The position numbers and the translations under genes were made by a program. From Tridacna crocea (lineage: Eukaryota; Mollusca; Bivalvia; Cardiida; Cardiidae), in NCBI GenBank assembly GCA_943736015.1, contig OX031065.1, forward strand, positions 51,872,992-51,936,991: a DNA stretch of 64,000 nucleotides, written 5' to 3'. The notes beneath the pieces are model-generated. The model ran no database searches, was not told where the DNA came from, and was given only the letters and a program-made list of their open reading frames with translations. Of the stretch, positions 1 through 11,547 are shown piece after piece; the stretch's first letter is position 1, and every line of letters starts with the position of its first letter.

Positions 1-424
1 GAGCAAGGTACATAGTGAGAATTACGCGGGAATTAAGACAATCACGATCTGATAGATATTCCGGTAGAAGAACGCGAAACCATTTCCGTCGAGTCCTCAT
101 CTTGCTTCACTTGAGTGCGAGCTCGATTTTAACCCTTATCTTGATAAATAAAAAAAATGAAACTTACCAGCTGATACTAAAAACCCGAATAATGCTGGTA
201 TAATTGGCTATCAAATAGGGATTGTTTGGTAAAGGGTTTCATAAAATTTGCCCATACAAAGAAAAATATATTTATATAAATCAAAATGATTGACAACTCA
301 AACTGTTAGCATTTGTAATGTTGTATTTTGCATGTTAGGCCGGTGGCCTCTATGTAAATTGAGCTTAAAATTGAAATTGAAATTGAAACTTATTTTTCCG
401 GGTAAGAAGAAAAAAAAATCTTCA

Positions 425-530
425 TATCGGAAAGCAGATCCAAGAACATCCAGTTTGATTTTGATCTACACAGTCCGCAAAAAGTTAGTGAGTCGCTTTA
501 GCAGCCTAAGAATCGACTCTCTACCTCTTA
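425..530 (-). mobile_element. Family B right-half fragment
   Basis: TGATCTACACAGTCCGC and GTCGCTTTAGCAGCC; left half lost. Confidence 0.6.
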
Positions 531-549
531 TCGAACTGACGCAAAATGC

Positions 550-622
550 TGTTGTAAACATTATTGGAAAAGAGGAAAATGCCAGTGACCAGCATTTTCT
601 CCGTTTTCCGCAATTTTTCTAG
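550..622. mobile_element. Family A core fragment
   Basis: AAACATTATTGGAAAAGAGG and the opposing TTTCTCCGTTTTCC flank a GCCAGTGACCAGC centre. Confidence 0.55.
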
Positions 623-769
623 CCTTTTCAAGACAAGTCTAATTATTTTGATCTATGATTATGTTAGACTTTTTGTCTGCATATGCTAAGATAAATTTGG
701 TCCCGACTAAAGTGCGGTGGCCTCAATAACAACTTAATCCACTTGATGACAAAATTAAAGTCTGCTTTG

Positions 770-880
770 TGAAAAAGGAGCTTATTGAATCTGCAAAAGT
801 ATCAACCAAGATCAGCCTGCGAAGTTAGCGCAGGCTGACCTGGTTTGGAAACGTTTTGCTGTTGGTCTATTTTTCTGCAT
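770..880. repeat. Repeat N, dyad around CAGCCTGCG
   Basis: GATCAGCCTGCGAAG and GCGCAGGCTGACC form a short dyad flanked by GCAAAAGTATCAACC and GTTTTGCTGTTGGTC. Confidence 0.6.
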
Positions 881-928
881 CTCAAAGGAACATTGTACCT
901 GATAATACATTCGGTTTGTTACATGAAA

Positions 929-1152
929 TTAACCCATTACCACACAATCCCTACTTTTGACGCCCCTAAGAAAGAAGCCCTTTGAAAACACTATGGGAAA
1001 AGGAGAAAATGCTGGTAACCAGCATTTTCTCCTTTTCCCAAAGTGTTTTCTACCCTTCCCAGAACAAATTTCTATTTTTTAGTCACCTTTATTTTGTCGT
1101 CTGTAAATGCTTTCAATTTGGACCAGTCTTTTCTCGTGTGGTAAAGATTTAA
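929..1152 (-). mobile_element. Family A TTAA palindromic MITE (reference copy)
   Basis: Bounded by TTAA at 929-932 and 1149-1152. Terminal inverted bases are TTAACCCATTACCA and TGGTAAAGATTTAA. The core is a near-perfect dyad whose arms read GGAGAAAATGCTGGT and its complement, meeting at the odd base of GGTAACC with no loop. The right arm contains GTCGTCTGTAAATGC and a GGACCAGTC motif. No coding capacity. TTAA target with CCC-starting ends is the hallmark of piggyBac-type elements, so it is probably a non-autonomous derivative. Confidence 0.9.
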
Positions 1153-1408
1153 TTTTCATAATATATAAATGTAAATTCATAATACAATCATGACTTGCTA
1201 GGTTTCATTCCATCGCAGAGACGCATGGTGCCCCCTTATATGCCAGCGAATAGCTCATTTAGAGAAGGCTTGCTGAATGTGTCTCAAATTATAGATTTTG
1301 TCCATAAAATGTAAGAGAACATGATATGAAAATGGGCCAAAAATGGTTACAAGCATTTTTTGTTCCATTTTCAGCAATGATTTGATCTGCTTTCTTCATC
1401 GGTTTCGT

Positions 1409-1644
1409 TTAACCTTTAACCACACAATGAGGACTTTTTACGACCCTGAGGTAGAGGCCTTTTGAAAACTTTGTGGGAAAAGGAGAAAATGCTGGTAACC
1501 AGCATTTTCTCCTCTTCCCACAGAGCTTTTTTTTAACTCTATGAAAAAAAAAAAAGTGCATCATTTCAGCATATGTGAAATTATGGCCTCCAAATGCTTT
1601 CGATTTGGATAGGTCTAAAATTCTGCTGTATGGTTAAGGGTTAA
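1409..1644 (-). mobile_element. Family A MITE
   Basis: TTAA-bounded. The core is intact to the centre but the right side of the dyad is disturbed by a T-run and a poly-A insertion (1523-1556). Confidence 0.85.
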
Positions 1645-1780
1645 AACACAATAATGTTTTGTAAAGTTTATTAAACCTACATGTAAATAGATTATCAATG
1701 TATCATAGAATAAAGACCAAGATGAGACTGTAGGAGTGAATTGCAAGATGATATTTTTTGTTGTCTCCTACACGAGATCC

Positions 1781-1980
1781 GGGTCCGTATTCACCAACAA
1801 TTCTTGAAAACATTCTCAGTCATATTCTCCAAGATTTTCTGAAATTGAAAGTAACACAGCTTCTGATTGGCTAAATCAAATAGTTTAACCAATCAGAAAT
1901 CATGTTACTTTCAAACATAGAAAATTCTGGAGAATGACACCGAGAACGTTCTTAAGAATGGTTGGTGATTATGGACCCTG
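1781..1980. mobile_element. Family C palindromic MITE
   Basis: The entire 200 bases form an imperfect inverted repeat from GGGTCCGTATTCACCAAC to ATGGACCC. The centre is two facing CCAAT-type boxes, GATTGGCTAAA and TTTAACCAATC. Confidence 0.85.
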
Positions 1981-2434
1981 ATGTCATGCGCCATTTTCAT
2001 TTTTGCTAGAGAAGCATGATGATGGTGGATAAACGAGCAATGTGTCCTTTTGGCATGTTATTTCCATATATGTTTATTTGACAAATAATGGATGTACATG
2101 TATATTTACGTAATATTGATTTTTTCCCATATATTTCAGCGCGTAATACCGACCCCCTCCCAAATTACTGATAAGCGTAATAACTATTTCAAGAGGGTAT
2201 GAAATACGAGGATTTATGCCTGATGCATTATTGGTCAAGTTAGAGTTAGCTCCCTTATAACAGAGGCCGTGTAAATTGTACCCTTCCTGCTGCCACATCC
2301 GTGATCACCAAATCTAACATTGCAAAACGCTAGTCCGTGAGTATTCAAGGGCTATGTAGATCAAAGTCGGATTGCTCATAAGGTCTAATCTGAAACTGTA
2401 TCTACACTGTCCAACACAACGAGATCTTGATCGG

Positions 2435-2482
2435 TAAAATCTTCTCCTTTTCCCAAGATGTTTTCTTCCCCATCAAAGACAG
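2435..2482. mobile_element. Family A half-core fragment
   Basis: CTTCTCCTTTTCCCAAGATG and the start of an arm. Confidence 0.4.
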
Positions 2483-2519
2483 ACGTGATCACCTACAAAG
2501 TCCGTTGTTTTTGACATAT

Positions 2520-2680
2520 ATATGTATTTTTGCTGTTGAGCTGATGGTTGAGCTGGGATGTCGAGCTGGCTCAAAAGACATTGATCAAAACATATGTATA
2601 AGTATTTTTACTATTGAGCCGGCGGTTGAGCTTGAATGTCGAGCTGGCTGTGAGGTCTTGGATTTACAGAGTCCGATGGT
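2520..2680 (+). repeat. Imperfect tandem duplication, about 78 bp unit
   Basis: TGTTGAGCTGATGGTTGAGC and TATTGAGCCGGCGGTTGAGC mark the two units, each ending GTCGAGCTGGCT. Confidence 0.6.
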
Positions 2681-3104
2681 TTTATAAACCTGTGAAAATG
2701 TCTCAAATTAACCAGAAAGAATGTAAGCAATGTTCGATGGTAGTCATTGCGACAGGATTAACGTCTTTCACTTCCAGATGAAAATTTGTTATTATTTCAT
2801 GCTTTCCGGTAGGATATCGAGAAATAGCAGTGAAAATATTTTTGCGATCTTTTACCACCGGTGAAAATACCGATTTTCACGTTCTTGTTGCCTAGGTAAA
2901 TTGCGCGTGCCTCACAACCAGATGGGAAATATGACGTCATATACCTTACATTTCTCGCGCTTGACGTAATATTGTAATGCGTTGCTATGCGGGAGGGGTA
3001 TGCCATGGGGAATAACGGAAAAGAACTGTACTGGATTTTGATAAAGCTTCTCCCAGAAAGGGTTAAAAGCGTGAAATAAATAGAATATTTGTTTTGTTTT
3101 TTCA

Positions 3105-3263
3105 GTGAAAGATCGAAATATATTTCATCGAGTGAACACCATCGGTAATATTTTCACTCGTGGCTGAATGAACACCATCGGTAATATTTTCACTCGTGGC
3201 TGCGCCACTCGTGAAAATATTACCGATGGTGTTCACTCGATGAAATATATTTCGATCTTTCAC
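3105..3263. repeat. Inverted repeat G with a duplicated arm segment
   Basis: GTGAAAGATCGAAATATATT to its exact complement, arms about 60 bases. The left arm has a second copy of AACACCATCGGTAATATTTT (3170-3189), so it is longer than the right. Confidence 0.85.
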
Positions 3264-3764
3264 CGAAAAAAAAAATATCCTGTATATATTTAGCAACAAG
3301 TACCTGGTAAAGTATTGTGCCTAGTATTGATTGAAGAGAAATCGGAAATGCATGGATAGATGCACAGATCGTCGTAACAAAACTGAATTATTGTTGTAAA
3401 AGTTGTTAGAATACGAGAAAAAAAAAATCCCCAAGAATTTACTTGACACTTTGAAAAATAATTCGCAACGGCAAAATGCCGAAATTTAACTCGTAATAAT
3501 GAATAGCGGGGAGAAAAAATGCTCGTATTTGATTGACATAAGTAACTATTTTCACGTTGTTAAGTCACATTCCTAAGGGTTAAAAATTGTGTAGATGTCT
3601 AACCTACAATTTCCCGGTAATTTTTTATTGCGCGAGAAAACATCGACAGCGGAAACGGCTAATCTTCATGTCGTGAAAGCCAATCTTTTACTGGGAAATA
3701 CTTAGGTATAGTGTTTTATAAGCTATTGAAAATTAGCGGTCCACGAACAGGCTATTTAAGTTTG

Positions 3765-3994
3765 TTAACCCTTTTGCCGAACGACAAAATTTTAGACTGG
3801 TCCAAATTAAAGCATTTGCAGACGATAAAATGAATGTGACTAAAGAATCAAAATTTGTTTTAGGAAGGGAAGAAAATATTGTGGGAAAAGGAGAAAATGC
3901 TGGTTACCAGCATTTTCTCCTTTTCCCACAATGTTTTCAAAAGGTTTCTTTCATATGTGGGGTTAAAAGTCGAGCTTATGTGGTTAAGGTTTAT
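3765..3994 (+). mobile_element. Family A MITE
   Basis: Left TTAA at 3765, right end TTAT. Core palindrome complete. A family B copy follows almost immediately. Confidence 0.85.
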
Positions 3995-4002
3995 ATTGTT
4001 AT

Positions 4003-4215
4003 TTTGATACTTATCCATCTAAATTAGTAGAGTGAAATGTTTTAGCCAATAGTAAAACCCCACTTTTTGCTATTTCAACGTTATCTGGGAATGAACCATA
4101 TTGCCTTATTTTAATAGTGTAGATCGAAGATCAGACAGCACGTTCTGTGTAGTCTGATCTTGATCTTCGCTGTCAGATATAGGTCTCTGGGTTGCACTTA
4201 GCAGCTAAGGGTTAA
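4003..4215 (-). mobile_element. Family B MITE
   Basis: Starts next to the preceding A copy and ends at TTAA 4212-4215 with GCACTTAGCAGCTAAGGG. Confidence 0.8.
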
Positions 4216-4320
4216 TTGTAGTACAACGTTATGCATTTAGTAACTGTTATTGATAATCAAAGGACTGAAAGTCCTGAAAAGCGGATTTGTTGAACAGTTT
4301 CAAGCTACGATTTGATGTAA

Positions 4321-4532
4321 ATTCCCACAATGATTTTTTAATTTTTGGCGCGAAATCTAAAAATACCTTAAGAGGCTACATAGCCTTTTAAGGGAATACC
4401 ATAAAAAAAATGTTATTTTATGGTTCTTAATTATTGATGATTTGTATTGTTTTTTCATATAAATTTCAGTGATATATATACATGTATTTTTAATTTGGTG
4501 TGATGTGAAAAATCTAAATACCCACCTTTAAA
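4321..4532 (+). repeat. Repeat I, copy 1
   Basis: ATTCCCACAATG, TTTTTGGCGCGAAATC, AAGAGGCTACATAGCC and AAATACCCACCTTTAAA occur in the same order at 51633-51847. Confidence 0.8.
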
Positions 4533-4626
4533 GTATTTTCTCCTGTTCCAATAGTGTTTTCAATTATATGAGTGAACTTCAGTTCATGTACAGGTATCAT
4601 TTTCTTTTGTCTGCAGATGCATTTAA
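4533..4626 (-). mobile_element. Family A right-half fragment
   Basis: ATTTTCTCCTGTTCCAATAG then a decayed TTTTGTCTGCAGATGC arm, meeting a TTAA that opens a family B copy. Confidence 0.5.
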
Positions 4627-4836
4627 CTCTTTCCATATTATAGGCAACACCAGAAGCTTTGATGGACAGTGTGGGTCTAGATCAGACTGCACAGAACATG
4701 CAGTATGATCTCTGATCTCCACTGTTCCCTGCTTCATTGTAGATTCATGACCGAATGGTTTCTTGATCTTGCAGAAGAAATGTATTTTTAGCCTTTGAGA
4801 CAATGCAATTAATTTGTTCAGTAGTGAAAGCGTTAA
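4623..4836 (+). mobile_element. Family B MITE
   Basis: TTAA at 4623 and 4833; core GATCAGACTGCACAGAACATG. Confidence 0.7.
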
Positions 4837-4994
4837 AGTGCCTAAAACTTGTCATATGCGACAATAATGAACAATGAAATGGCATTAATTTGATTACCAA
4901 AATTGATTAAAAAACAAGAAGTAACTTATGCACAGATGGTTGACTTAGACTAACCTGAACAATCTTACAAAAATTAACTCCCATCTAAATGTGG

Positions 4995-5228
4995 ATCTGG
5001 GGTCCTGCATGGCTCACCAGTAAAGTGTAAGACTTGTTACCTGATGGCCCAGCCTCATTGGATGCACAATGTTTTTTTCTGCAAGAGTGTCCTTAGGCAA
5101 GACAATGCAGTGCCCTAGCCCAGTATGTGTACTATTTAAAGCCAGACATACAGAAATAAGCTAGCTGTTGCAGTCATATGACTGAAATAATGTTGAAAGT
5201 GACAGTAAATATCATTCAATTAATCAAG
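4995..5228 (+). mobile_element. Probable SINE, old
   Basis: TGGCTCACCAGTAAAG is a weak box A. The 3' part AATGTTGAAAGTGACAG then TAAATATCATTCAATTAATC resembles the tails of molluscan and other metazoan SINEs. Confidence 0.4.
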
Positions 5229-5352
5229 TGTGGATCTAACATTGGCCTGCAAGGTTAATCTTCATCTAACATTTCTGTTAACCTCACAAAATGTAGCCGT
5301 TAAGTTTTTGAAAACATTGGTAGACCAACAGATTTTCAGTTTTCATTCTTAC

Positions 5353-5579
5353 TTAACTCTTTACCACACAATCCCGAGTTAAGAACTGTGTGAAAGATGC
5401 CCTTTGAAAACATTGTGGGAAATGGAGAATATGCTGGTAACCAGCATTTTCTCCTTTTCCCACAATGTTTTCTACCCTATTGAAGACATATTCCATCATT
5501 TGAGCGACATTAGATTTGTCGTCTGCAAATGCTTTCAGTTTGGACATGTCCAAAATTTCATTGTGTGGCAAAGAGTTAA
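5353..5579 (-). mobile_element. Family A MITE
   Basis: Both TTAA ends present; core GCTGGTAACCAGC intact. Confidence 0.9.
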
Positions 5580-7171
5580 GTCATTTTCCCCCACCCCATT
5601 TCACCATGAAGGATACAAGGTAAGTGTGGCAATTATATTATCCCATTTTGAAGGATGTTCAGAAAAAAAACCTTTGAAACAACTTATCCAATTGGCTGAG
5701 GTGTTTTTTGTCTGAGACATTGCTTTAAATCAGATTGAAAATATTAAGAGCTCAGCCTAGGGTTTGTAAACATGTGAGCTTATACACTAGACATAATGAT
5801 TCTATCATTCTTTTCTATAGCATTTTAAGCATTTCTAAATTCACCATTGTTCATCATTATGCAAGACTCTTTTAAAAGATTGAAACTTCTGTACTCAAAC
5901 ATTAAGGTTTTGATTTTTACAGTAGCACTTTACAATTCTAGCCTTAGCACAATAATTTCTAAACTTTTATATGGTTGGTATAATCATATAGACTGCAAAC
6001 AATTCAAATCTAAAATAGTGTGGGAATAAGAATGGAATTTTACTATATTAGGCAGTCTGATCTTACTCTACCAGTACACCTTATACAAACTATTACAGAC
6101 TGTCTTCATTCTGAGGTATAAAGCATGCATTGTTTTGAAACTAGTATGGTTTAGTTAAAAAAAAAAAAACAATACAGGAGTCCTCTCCGGGTAAAAGAAA
6201 TAGTGGTATTTTGTACGCAAGTTCTTACTGAAAGCACAATGTCCTTTCCATAACTCTTAACACACAGAATCCTTTCAAGGTTCCTCTTAATTACTACACA
6301 ACTTCAAACTATTAATTTGAAAATGAAATACAAAATCAAACTAGTAACAATAATTTGATTGTTCAGGTACAATGATTTCTTCTTTTCTTTCATAAGAATG
6401 TTCTTGATTTCATTCCTGAACTAAAAAATGTACCTTTCTTTTTAAATAACTGAAAATTTACCTTGTATAGGTTTCATAAAGAAACAAGTCAAGAAAAGTA
6501 ATGATTGTACAAAAGAAAGTAAGGTCAACTTATGCAGTGCCACAAATATGAACTTGAAACCTTCATGAATAATTTGATGGTGACTATTTTCTGGTTATCA
6601 GTGACTATTAGAGTCAACACTGTTTCAGTCTTACAGTGTCAACAATTCATCCATTTCTGTAGCTTTTGGGTTTTACTACGGCTAGGCTGGTTCTCTGCGG
6701 TGTCTTGTCTATGGGCATTCTACAAAATCCTAGCATCTAGAAGAGGATAGAACCTGTGATAATCCATAGGTGGTCAAAACTGGTCAATAGTGGTCGACTT
6801 GTAGAGGTCAATTGGAAATTTAAATGGTCAGGTGAGTTTTAAAACGGCATTAGGCTAATTTGTGGATGACTTGTTGTGTGGATTTTTTTCCCTCAGATAA
6901 GTTGATTTCATCAATGTGAAAAAGGGGAGTGGAAAAACTGTTTTGTCCCTGCCAAGGATACTCACTAGCTGGCTTTTGCTACTTTTCCAAACTGTGTAGA
7001 AGCTCCTAATAAGGTCTTTAGGTTTCATGTTTGACACCTAAGTAATTGCTTGATGATAAGATATTATCGTGACTGCATACAAGTCGTTATTTCATGCTTT
7101 AGGAATAAAGCATGGTGTCAAGGATAATACTCCAAAATAGGGACACATAATTTGTCCCTTTGGTAATTTGA
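5580..7171. other. AT-rich intergenic or intronic DNA
   Basis: No gene or known repeat family seen. GTGGTCAAAACTGGTCAATAG lies at 6771-6790; its near-inverse CCAGTTTTGAC is at 8001. Confidence 0.4.
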
Positions 7172-7397
7172 TTCAACTCTTTACTAAATGACAAAATTGT
7201 AGGCTGTTCCAAATTGAAAGTATTTGCAGACGACAGAATAAATGTGACTGAAAAATTAAAATTTGGTTTGGGATGGATACAAAAAAAAAAACATTGTGGG
7301 AAAAGCAGAAAACACATTTTCTCCTTTTCCCACAATGTTTTCAAAAGGCTTGTTACTCAGGGTCATTGAAAGTCGGGATTGTGTGGTAAAGAGTTAA
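7172..7397 (+). mobile_element. Family A MITE with core centre deleted
   Basis: Left end TTCA, right end TTAA. The central GCTGGTTACCAGC is missing, so the two outer arms join at AAAACACATTTTC. This is the sort of deletion expected when a hairpin is excised. Confidence 0.85.
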
Positions 7398-8237
7398 ACC
7401 ACACCCAGCTGAGGTAGACAGGGCCAACTTTCAAACTTTTAACTGTTTTGATAGCACTTTTTAGATGTAGAAAGACACTTAAATGATTTATGTATCCCTA
7501 ACTACCGGTATCGTTTATTTAATCAGTTAATGCCTTCTTCATGTGTACCTCAAAATTCCTACACATTTTATATTTATAAGAAACCTGCATATTTCACATG
7601 TTTGCATATGAATGACTGTTTTTCTGCAATTTAACATGAGAGGTGGAGGGAGGGAGAGAGAGTGTGTGTTTGTAGAAACATTATCTAACCTGTAAGAAAT
7701 GATAATGAACAAAAATTGTTTGCTTGAAAAATAAATGACCTCTATGCAGGTTTAATAAATAGAGTCATTCTGACAACCTCTTCAGTTGACCAGCAGTACT
7801 ATCTTGTGAATTATGATCAAATAAAAAAGTGCCTTATTAATAAAAACTATGATACTGATGATAATATATAATAAACCTTCATGTATAGGATGTAAGAGGA
7901 CAGCTTTTAATATTAATTTAGAAACCAGACAGGTATGTAAGCCAGTGATTTAATCAAACAAATCAACCACCCCAATCAACCGCCAATCAATCACTTGTGA
8001 CCAGTTTTGACTTTTTATAACCAGTTAAAGCTGCCAGGCTGGTCAATACTCATATTGACCTGCTCTTTGTCAACCTTGCACACTATATAACTAAATCATT
8101 GCAAGGATATGTGCAAAAAATACCTGATGTAGCATTATGAGCTACTTGAAATTAATATTTATACACTGGTATAACTGTTATTCATTACATCTAATGCATT
8201 TTTTAGTGAATCCATTGTCATGGTCTAAAGAAAAGAC
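7398..8237. other. AT-rich DNA, nothing recognised
   Basis: Only the short GA/GT run at 7641 stands out. Confidence 0.4.
7641..7670 (+). repeat. GA/GT microsatellite
   Basis: AGGTGGAGGGAGGGAGAG then AGTGTGTG. Confidence 0.7.
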
Positions 8238-8465
8238 TTAACACTTTCCAAATCGACAAATTTTGGACCCTTCCAAACCAAAAGAGTTTGCAGATGACAA
8301 TTTTAGATTTGGAGAAAATGGCAGAAAGTTCTCAAAAAGGGTTGAAAACACTGTGGGAAAAGGAGAAATTGCTCGTTACGAGCAATTTCTCCTTTTCCCA
8401 CAATGTTTTCAAAAGACTTTAACTGCAGACACGTTAAAACCGGGGCTTGTTTGGGAAAGGGTTAA
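8238..8465 (+). mobile_element. Family A MITE, GCTCGTTACGAGC core subtype
   Basis: TTAA-bounded. Core centre is GCTCGTTACGAGC instead of GCTGGTTACCAGC. The left arm has GTTTGCAGATGACAA and the right arm CAGACACGTTAAAACCG, both typical of this subtype. Confidence 0.9.
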
Positions 8466-8600
8466 AATCATCACACATCACCGGGCAGAAAATAGTCCTT
8501 TTTTTTTTAAATATGTGAATCCAAGCCCTTGGTACAACTAAAGGTACTTTTGCAGCCAGAATGGATCAATATCACACTCAGTGTGACATGTTGCTATGCA

Positions 8601-8807
8601 GAGTAAAAAATGACTTTTACATAACTAAAAACTTTCAAGTTGAATGTACAAATCCAATTATTGCTATTTTGAAGTAATTCTTTTGGGAAAATACTTTCTT
8701 ACAAGGCAGTATGGATCAAAGATCAGACTGCACTTTTGTGCAATCTGATCATAATCAACACTGTCTGCAAAAGGTCCTTGAGTAGCACTTGGCACTCTAA
8801 GGGTTAA
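8601..8807 (-). mobile_element. Family B MITE
   Basis: Right end CACTCTAAGGGTTAA; core mildly decayed. Confidence 0.75.
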
Positions 8808-9981
8808 TGGCATTGGGTCACTCTATAAGTTTAAAAACTATATAGGCATACTTTCATGCTAAGGTTTGAATTACATAAAACACAGTCACCGTCTTAAATA
8901 TGGGCTGAGCTGCAGTTCATAATAAGAATCTAAATAAGTAAAAATAGTTATATATCTTGCTCAGTAAATGCACTTCTAATTCACATGATCAGAAATATAT
9001 CAAAGATGCCAAATCTATATGTCTAAAAGAAAGACGTATAGATGCATTTCCGTACATCCTTTGTCATAAATTATCTACAAACTCGGCATTTCTTTTTTTT
9101 TTGCTAAAATGTCACAAAATAAAATTCAAGGTATCAGAGGAACTATAAATGGAGTTTTACATCTTGAAGACAAATTGTAAGCCTGTCCGAGTCCCTAAGG
9201 CTTCACGTTAGTGGATGTCTAGTTCACTGAGAAGGACACGATTTTCCATCCAAAAACCGTCAGTGTCCCGGGTTCGTACTTGATCGGGGCCGTTTGAAAA
9301 TAAAATATTTCTTACCGTCATTGACAAAAGAGAAATATTGGTTCCAAGCTTTTCCACTACAGGATGCATAAAAATCAAACATTTTTATAAACTTCACGAT
9401 CTCCATACTATCAAAAGTTCTGCAAAAATGTTTCAAACAATTTGGAAATTCGTCCAGAGCGTCATACAAGTGATGGCAACTAGGTTAGGTCGACTTTATA
9501 GGTTCTGTATATTCGTTATCGACAGGGCTTTTAATTATTTAATATGGCCAAATTCTAGCTGGCTCTCTGAACAGTGAACAATTTTTTAAATCAGACATAG
9601 TTGAAAATGTGATTTTATCGGGGGAAAATTGCTTAATCTCCTTGTTTATATAGCAGCGGATGTTACAAGTTGTGAATGAAAGTTCTTGAATGAAAACGAG
9701 GTCATTGTAAACAATGTTCATACGCTACATTTTGAAAAAATACAAGAACAAACTTTGTGTTAGTAACGTTATTTAAAGTAATTTAGATTGACAATTGTTT
9801 AGTTTTGATGAAATTTCGATAAAGAAATCAACCTTAATTTGTATGATTTGTTCAGGGTCAGAATTGATCTGATTTGAAGATCTGCATTATTAGCCTATAA
9901 ATCAGCCATGCAAAACTGAAAGTAAGCGCGCATGCGTCGTTACGGATGATGTATTTGGTTCCGGTCAAAACGATCACAGTA
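8808..9981. other. AT-rich DNA with a possible tRNA-like remnant
   Basis: Around 9220-9285, TAGTTCACTGAGAAGG and CGGGTTCGTACTTGATC are spaced like box A and box B, but no cloverleaf closes. The overlapping frames at 9260-9577 look like chance. Confidence 0.3.
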
Positions 9982-10008
9982 AGCGGATTTTGCTATAGCA
10001 AATCCGCT
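9982..10008. repeat. Perfect short dyad
   Basis: AGCGGATTTTGCTATAGCAA and on to AAATCCGCT, just upstream of inverted repeat O. Confidence 0.6.
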
Positions 10009-10075
10009 AAAAACTATTTGGTATTGACTGAGATATGAATCCAAGGTCTGTGGCGTAAGCGTTGGGCCTTCGACC

Positions 10076-10302
10076 TCGGGCAAGTGCTGCATAAGTCGGA
10101 CGCTAATGGGATTCGTGTAAGTTCGCCTATCAACGGATTCGGCTTAGACACGGGTGTTCCGTAATCGATGCGGGAAACCAGCGTGTATAAGCCGATCAAT
10201 TACGTATTACCCGAGTCTGGGCCGAATCCGCACGTTTTTTGGCGATGAAAGGCGATATTACACGAATCCCAATAGTGTCCGACATATGCAGCATTTGCCC
10301 GA
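10076..10302. repeat. Inverted repeat O
   Basis: Arms of roughly 100 bases: TCGGGCAAGTGCTGCATAAG at the left matches CATATGCAGCATTTGCCCGA at the right, with GGGATTCGTGTAA inside both. One arm has gained bases near 10230. Confidence 0.8.
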
Positions 10303-10526
10303 CCCTTTTGTTAATGAGTGTGTTTTGTCGTCCATATTTTACAATTGCCATTGACTATGTTATGTTCATAGAGTTTTCCATATTATATTGAGCGAGATTT
10401 TGTCGAATTGGTCAATTTTGCTGATGTTGTTTGTCGTTTGTCTTTGAAAGGACTGTTCTCGTCATATAAATACAAAAACATAGTTTATCAATTAATATTC
10501 CAGTCTCATAAGATGCCACTAGATAT

Positions 10527-10592
10527 ATGTGACCTGTCACACGAAAGTGGACTATCTGGGAATTCTGTACATCAATTAGATGTAAACAGAAC
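10527..10592 (+). repeat. Repeat P
   Basis: ATATGTGACCTGTCACACG to GATGTAAACAGA, alike to 13129-13195. Confidence 0.65.
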
Positions 10593-10726
10593 GTGCAATC
10601 TGATCTTAGGTCTACACTGTCCGATGAGGAAATATCTATACCCCGAGAACACATTTGAAATAGCAAAGTTTTAGGCAAAGGACTTGAAATTTTCATTTTT
10701 AGTAATTTTTTTATGATAAGGGTTAA
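10590..10726 (+). mobile_element. Family B distal part joined to repeat P
   Basis: From GTGCAATCTGATCTTAGG to GATAAGGGTTAA. The proximal arm is replaced by repeat P (10527-10592). Confidence 0.7.
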
Positions 10727-10956
10727 TTAACCCATTACCACACAATCCCGACTTTTAACGACCCTGAGAAAGAAGTCTTTTGAAAACACTGTGGGAAAAG
10801 GAGAAAATGCTGGTAACCAGCATTTTCTCCTTTTCCCACAGTGTTTTCTACCCTTCCCAAACCAAATTTTAATTTTTCGGTCATCTTTATGTTGTTGTCT
10901 GCAAATACTTTCAATTTGGACCAATAAAAAATTTTCTTGTGTGGTAAAGAGTTTAA
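10727..10956 (-). mobile_element. Family A MITE abutting a family B copy
   Basis: Its left TTAA directly follows the right TTAA of the family B copy (TTAATTAA at 10723-10730). Core perfect. Confidence 0.9.
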
Positions 10957-11149
10957 TTTGTCGACATTTTAATAAGATTTTTCAAAAGAAAAAGCAATGG
11001 GACAAGTGGCCACGTAGCCATTGCGAGTAGAGTTTAAGTTTCATTAATTCTACAAAAGTCAATGAGCTCTAAAACTTAGACTGCGATTCCAAAGTTAAAA
11101 AGAAAGAATAAAACGGTAGAAAGTTGTTCAGATGTGTGTGTAAAATCTT

Positions 11150-11235
11150 ATATCGTCGGTTCATTTAAAAAAACCTCGTAACTACAGCCTGAAACAAGCT
11201 TTAGTTACTAGGTTTTCGAAGTAAACCGACGATAT
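11150..11235. repeat. Inverted repeat E, copy 1
   Basis: ATATCGTCGGTT to AAACCGACGATAT with AACCTCGTAACT and AGTTACTAGGTT inner arms. Confidence 0.75.
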
Positions 11236-11319
11236 GTAGAATTTTGAAGTTGCATGCTCTACTGAAATCGAACAGCATATTTTTTCTTCTTCCACAATAA
11301 ATTCAATCATTTTGCCACA

Positions 11320-11547
11320 TTAACCCTTTCCCAAACAATCCCTGGTTTTTACGGGTCAAGAATAGAAACCTTTTGAAAACATTGTGGGAAAAGGAGAAAA
11401 TGTTGGTAACCAGCATTTTCGCCTTTTCCCACAATGTTTTCTTCCCTGCTGGAAACAAAATTTGCTTTTTGAGTAACACTAATTTTGTCGATGGCAAGTG
11501 CTTTCAATTTGGACCAGTCTAAAATTTGTCGTTTGGGAAAGGGTTAA
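11320..11547 (-). mobile_element. Family A MITE
   Basis: TTAA at both ends; terminal motif is the TTTCCCAAAC variant with CCCTGGTTTTTACG. One arm has two substitutions in the core. Confidence 0.9.

Noticed and set aside
1-622. Partial gene at the window start (frames 15-203 and 290-622)
   Set aside because: The first is unremarkable; the second runs through family B and A fragments.
929-1152. Family A hairpins as microRNA genes
   Set aside because: The hairpin is repeated dozens of times, lacks a loop and has transposon ends; no evidence of processing can be seen in sequence alone.
9216-9290. tRNA gene
   Set aside because: Box-like words are present, but the acceptor and anticodon stems do not pair; at most a SINE relic.
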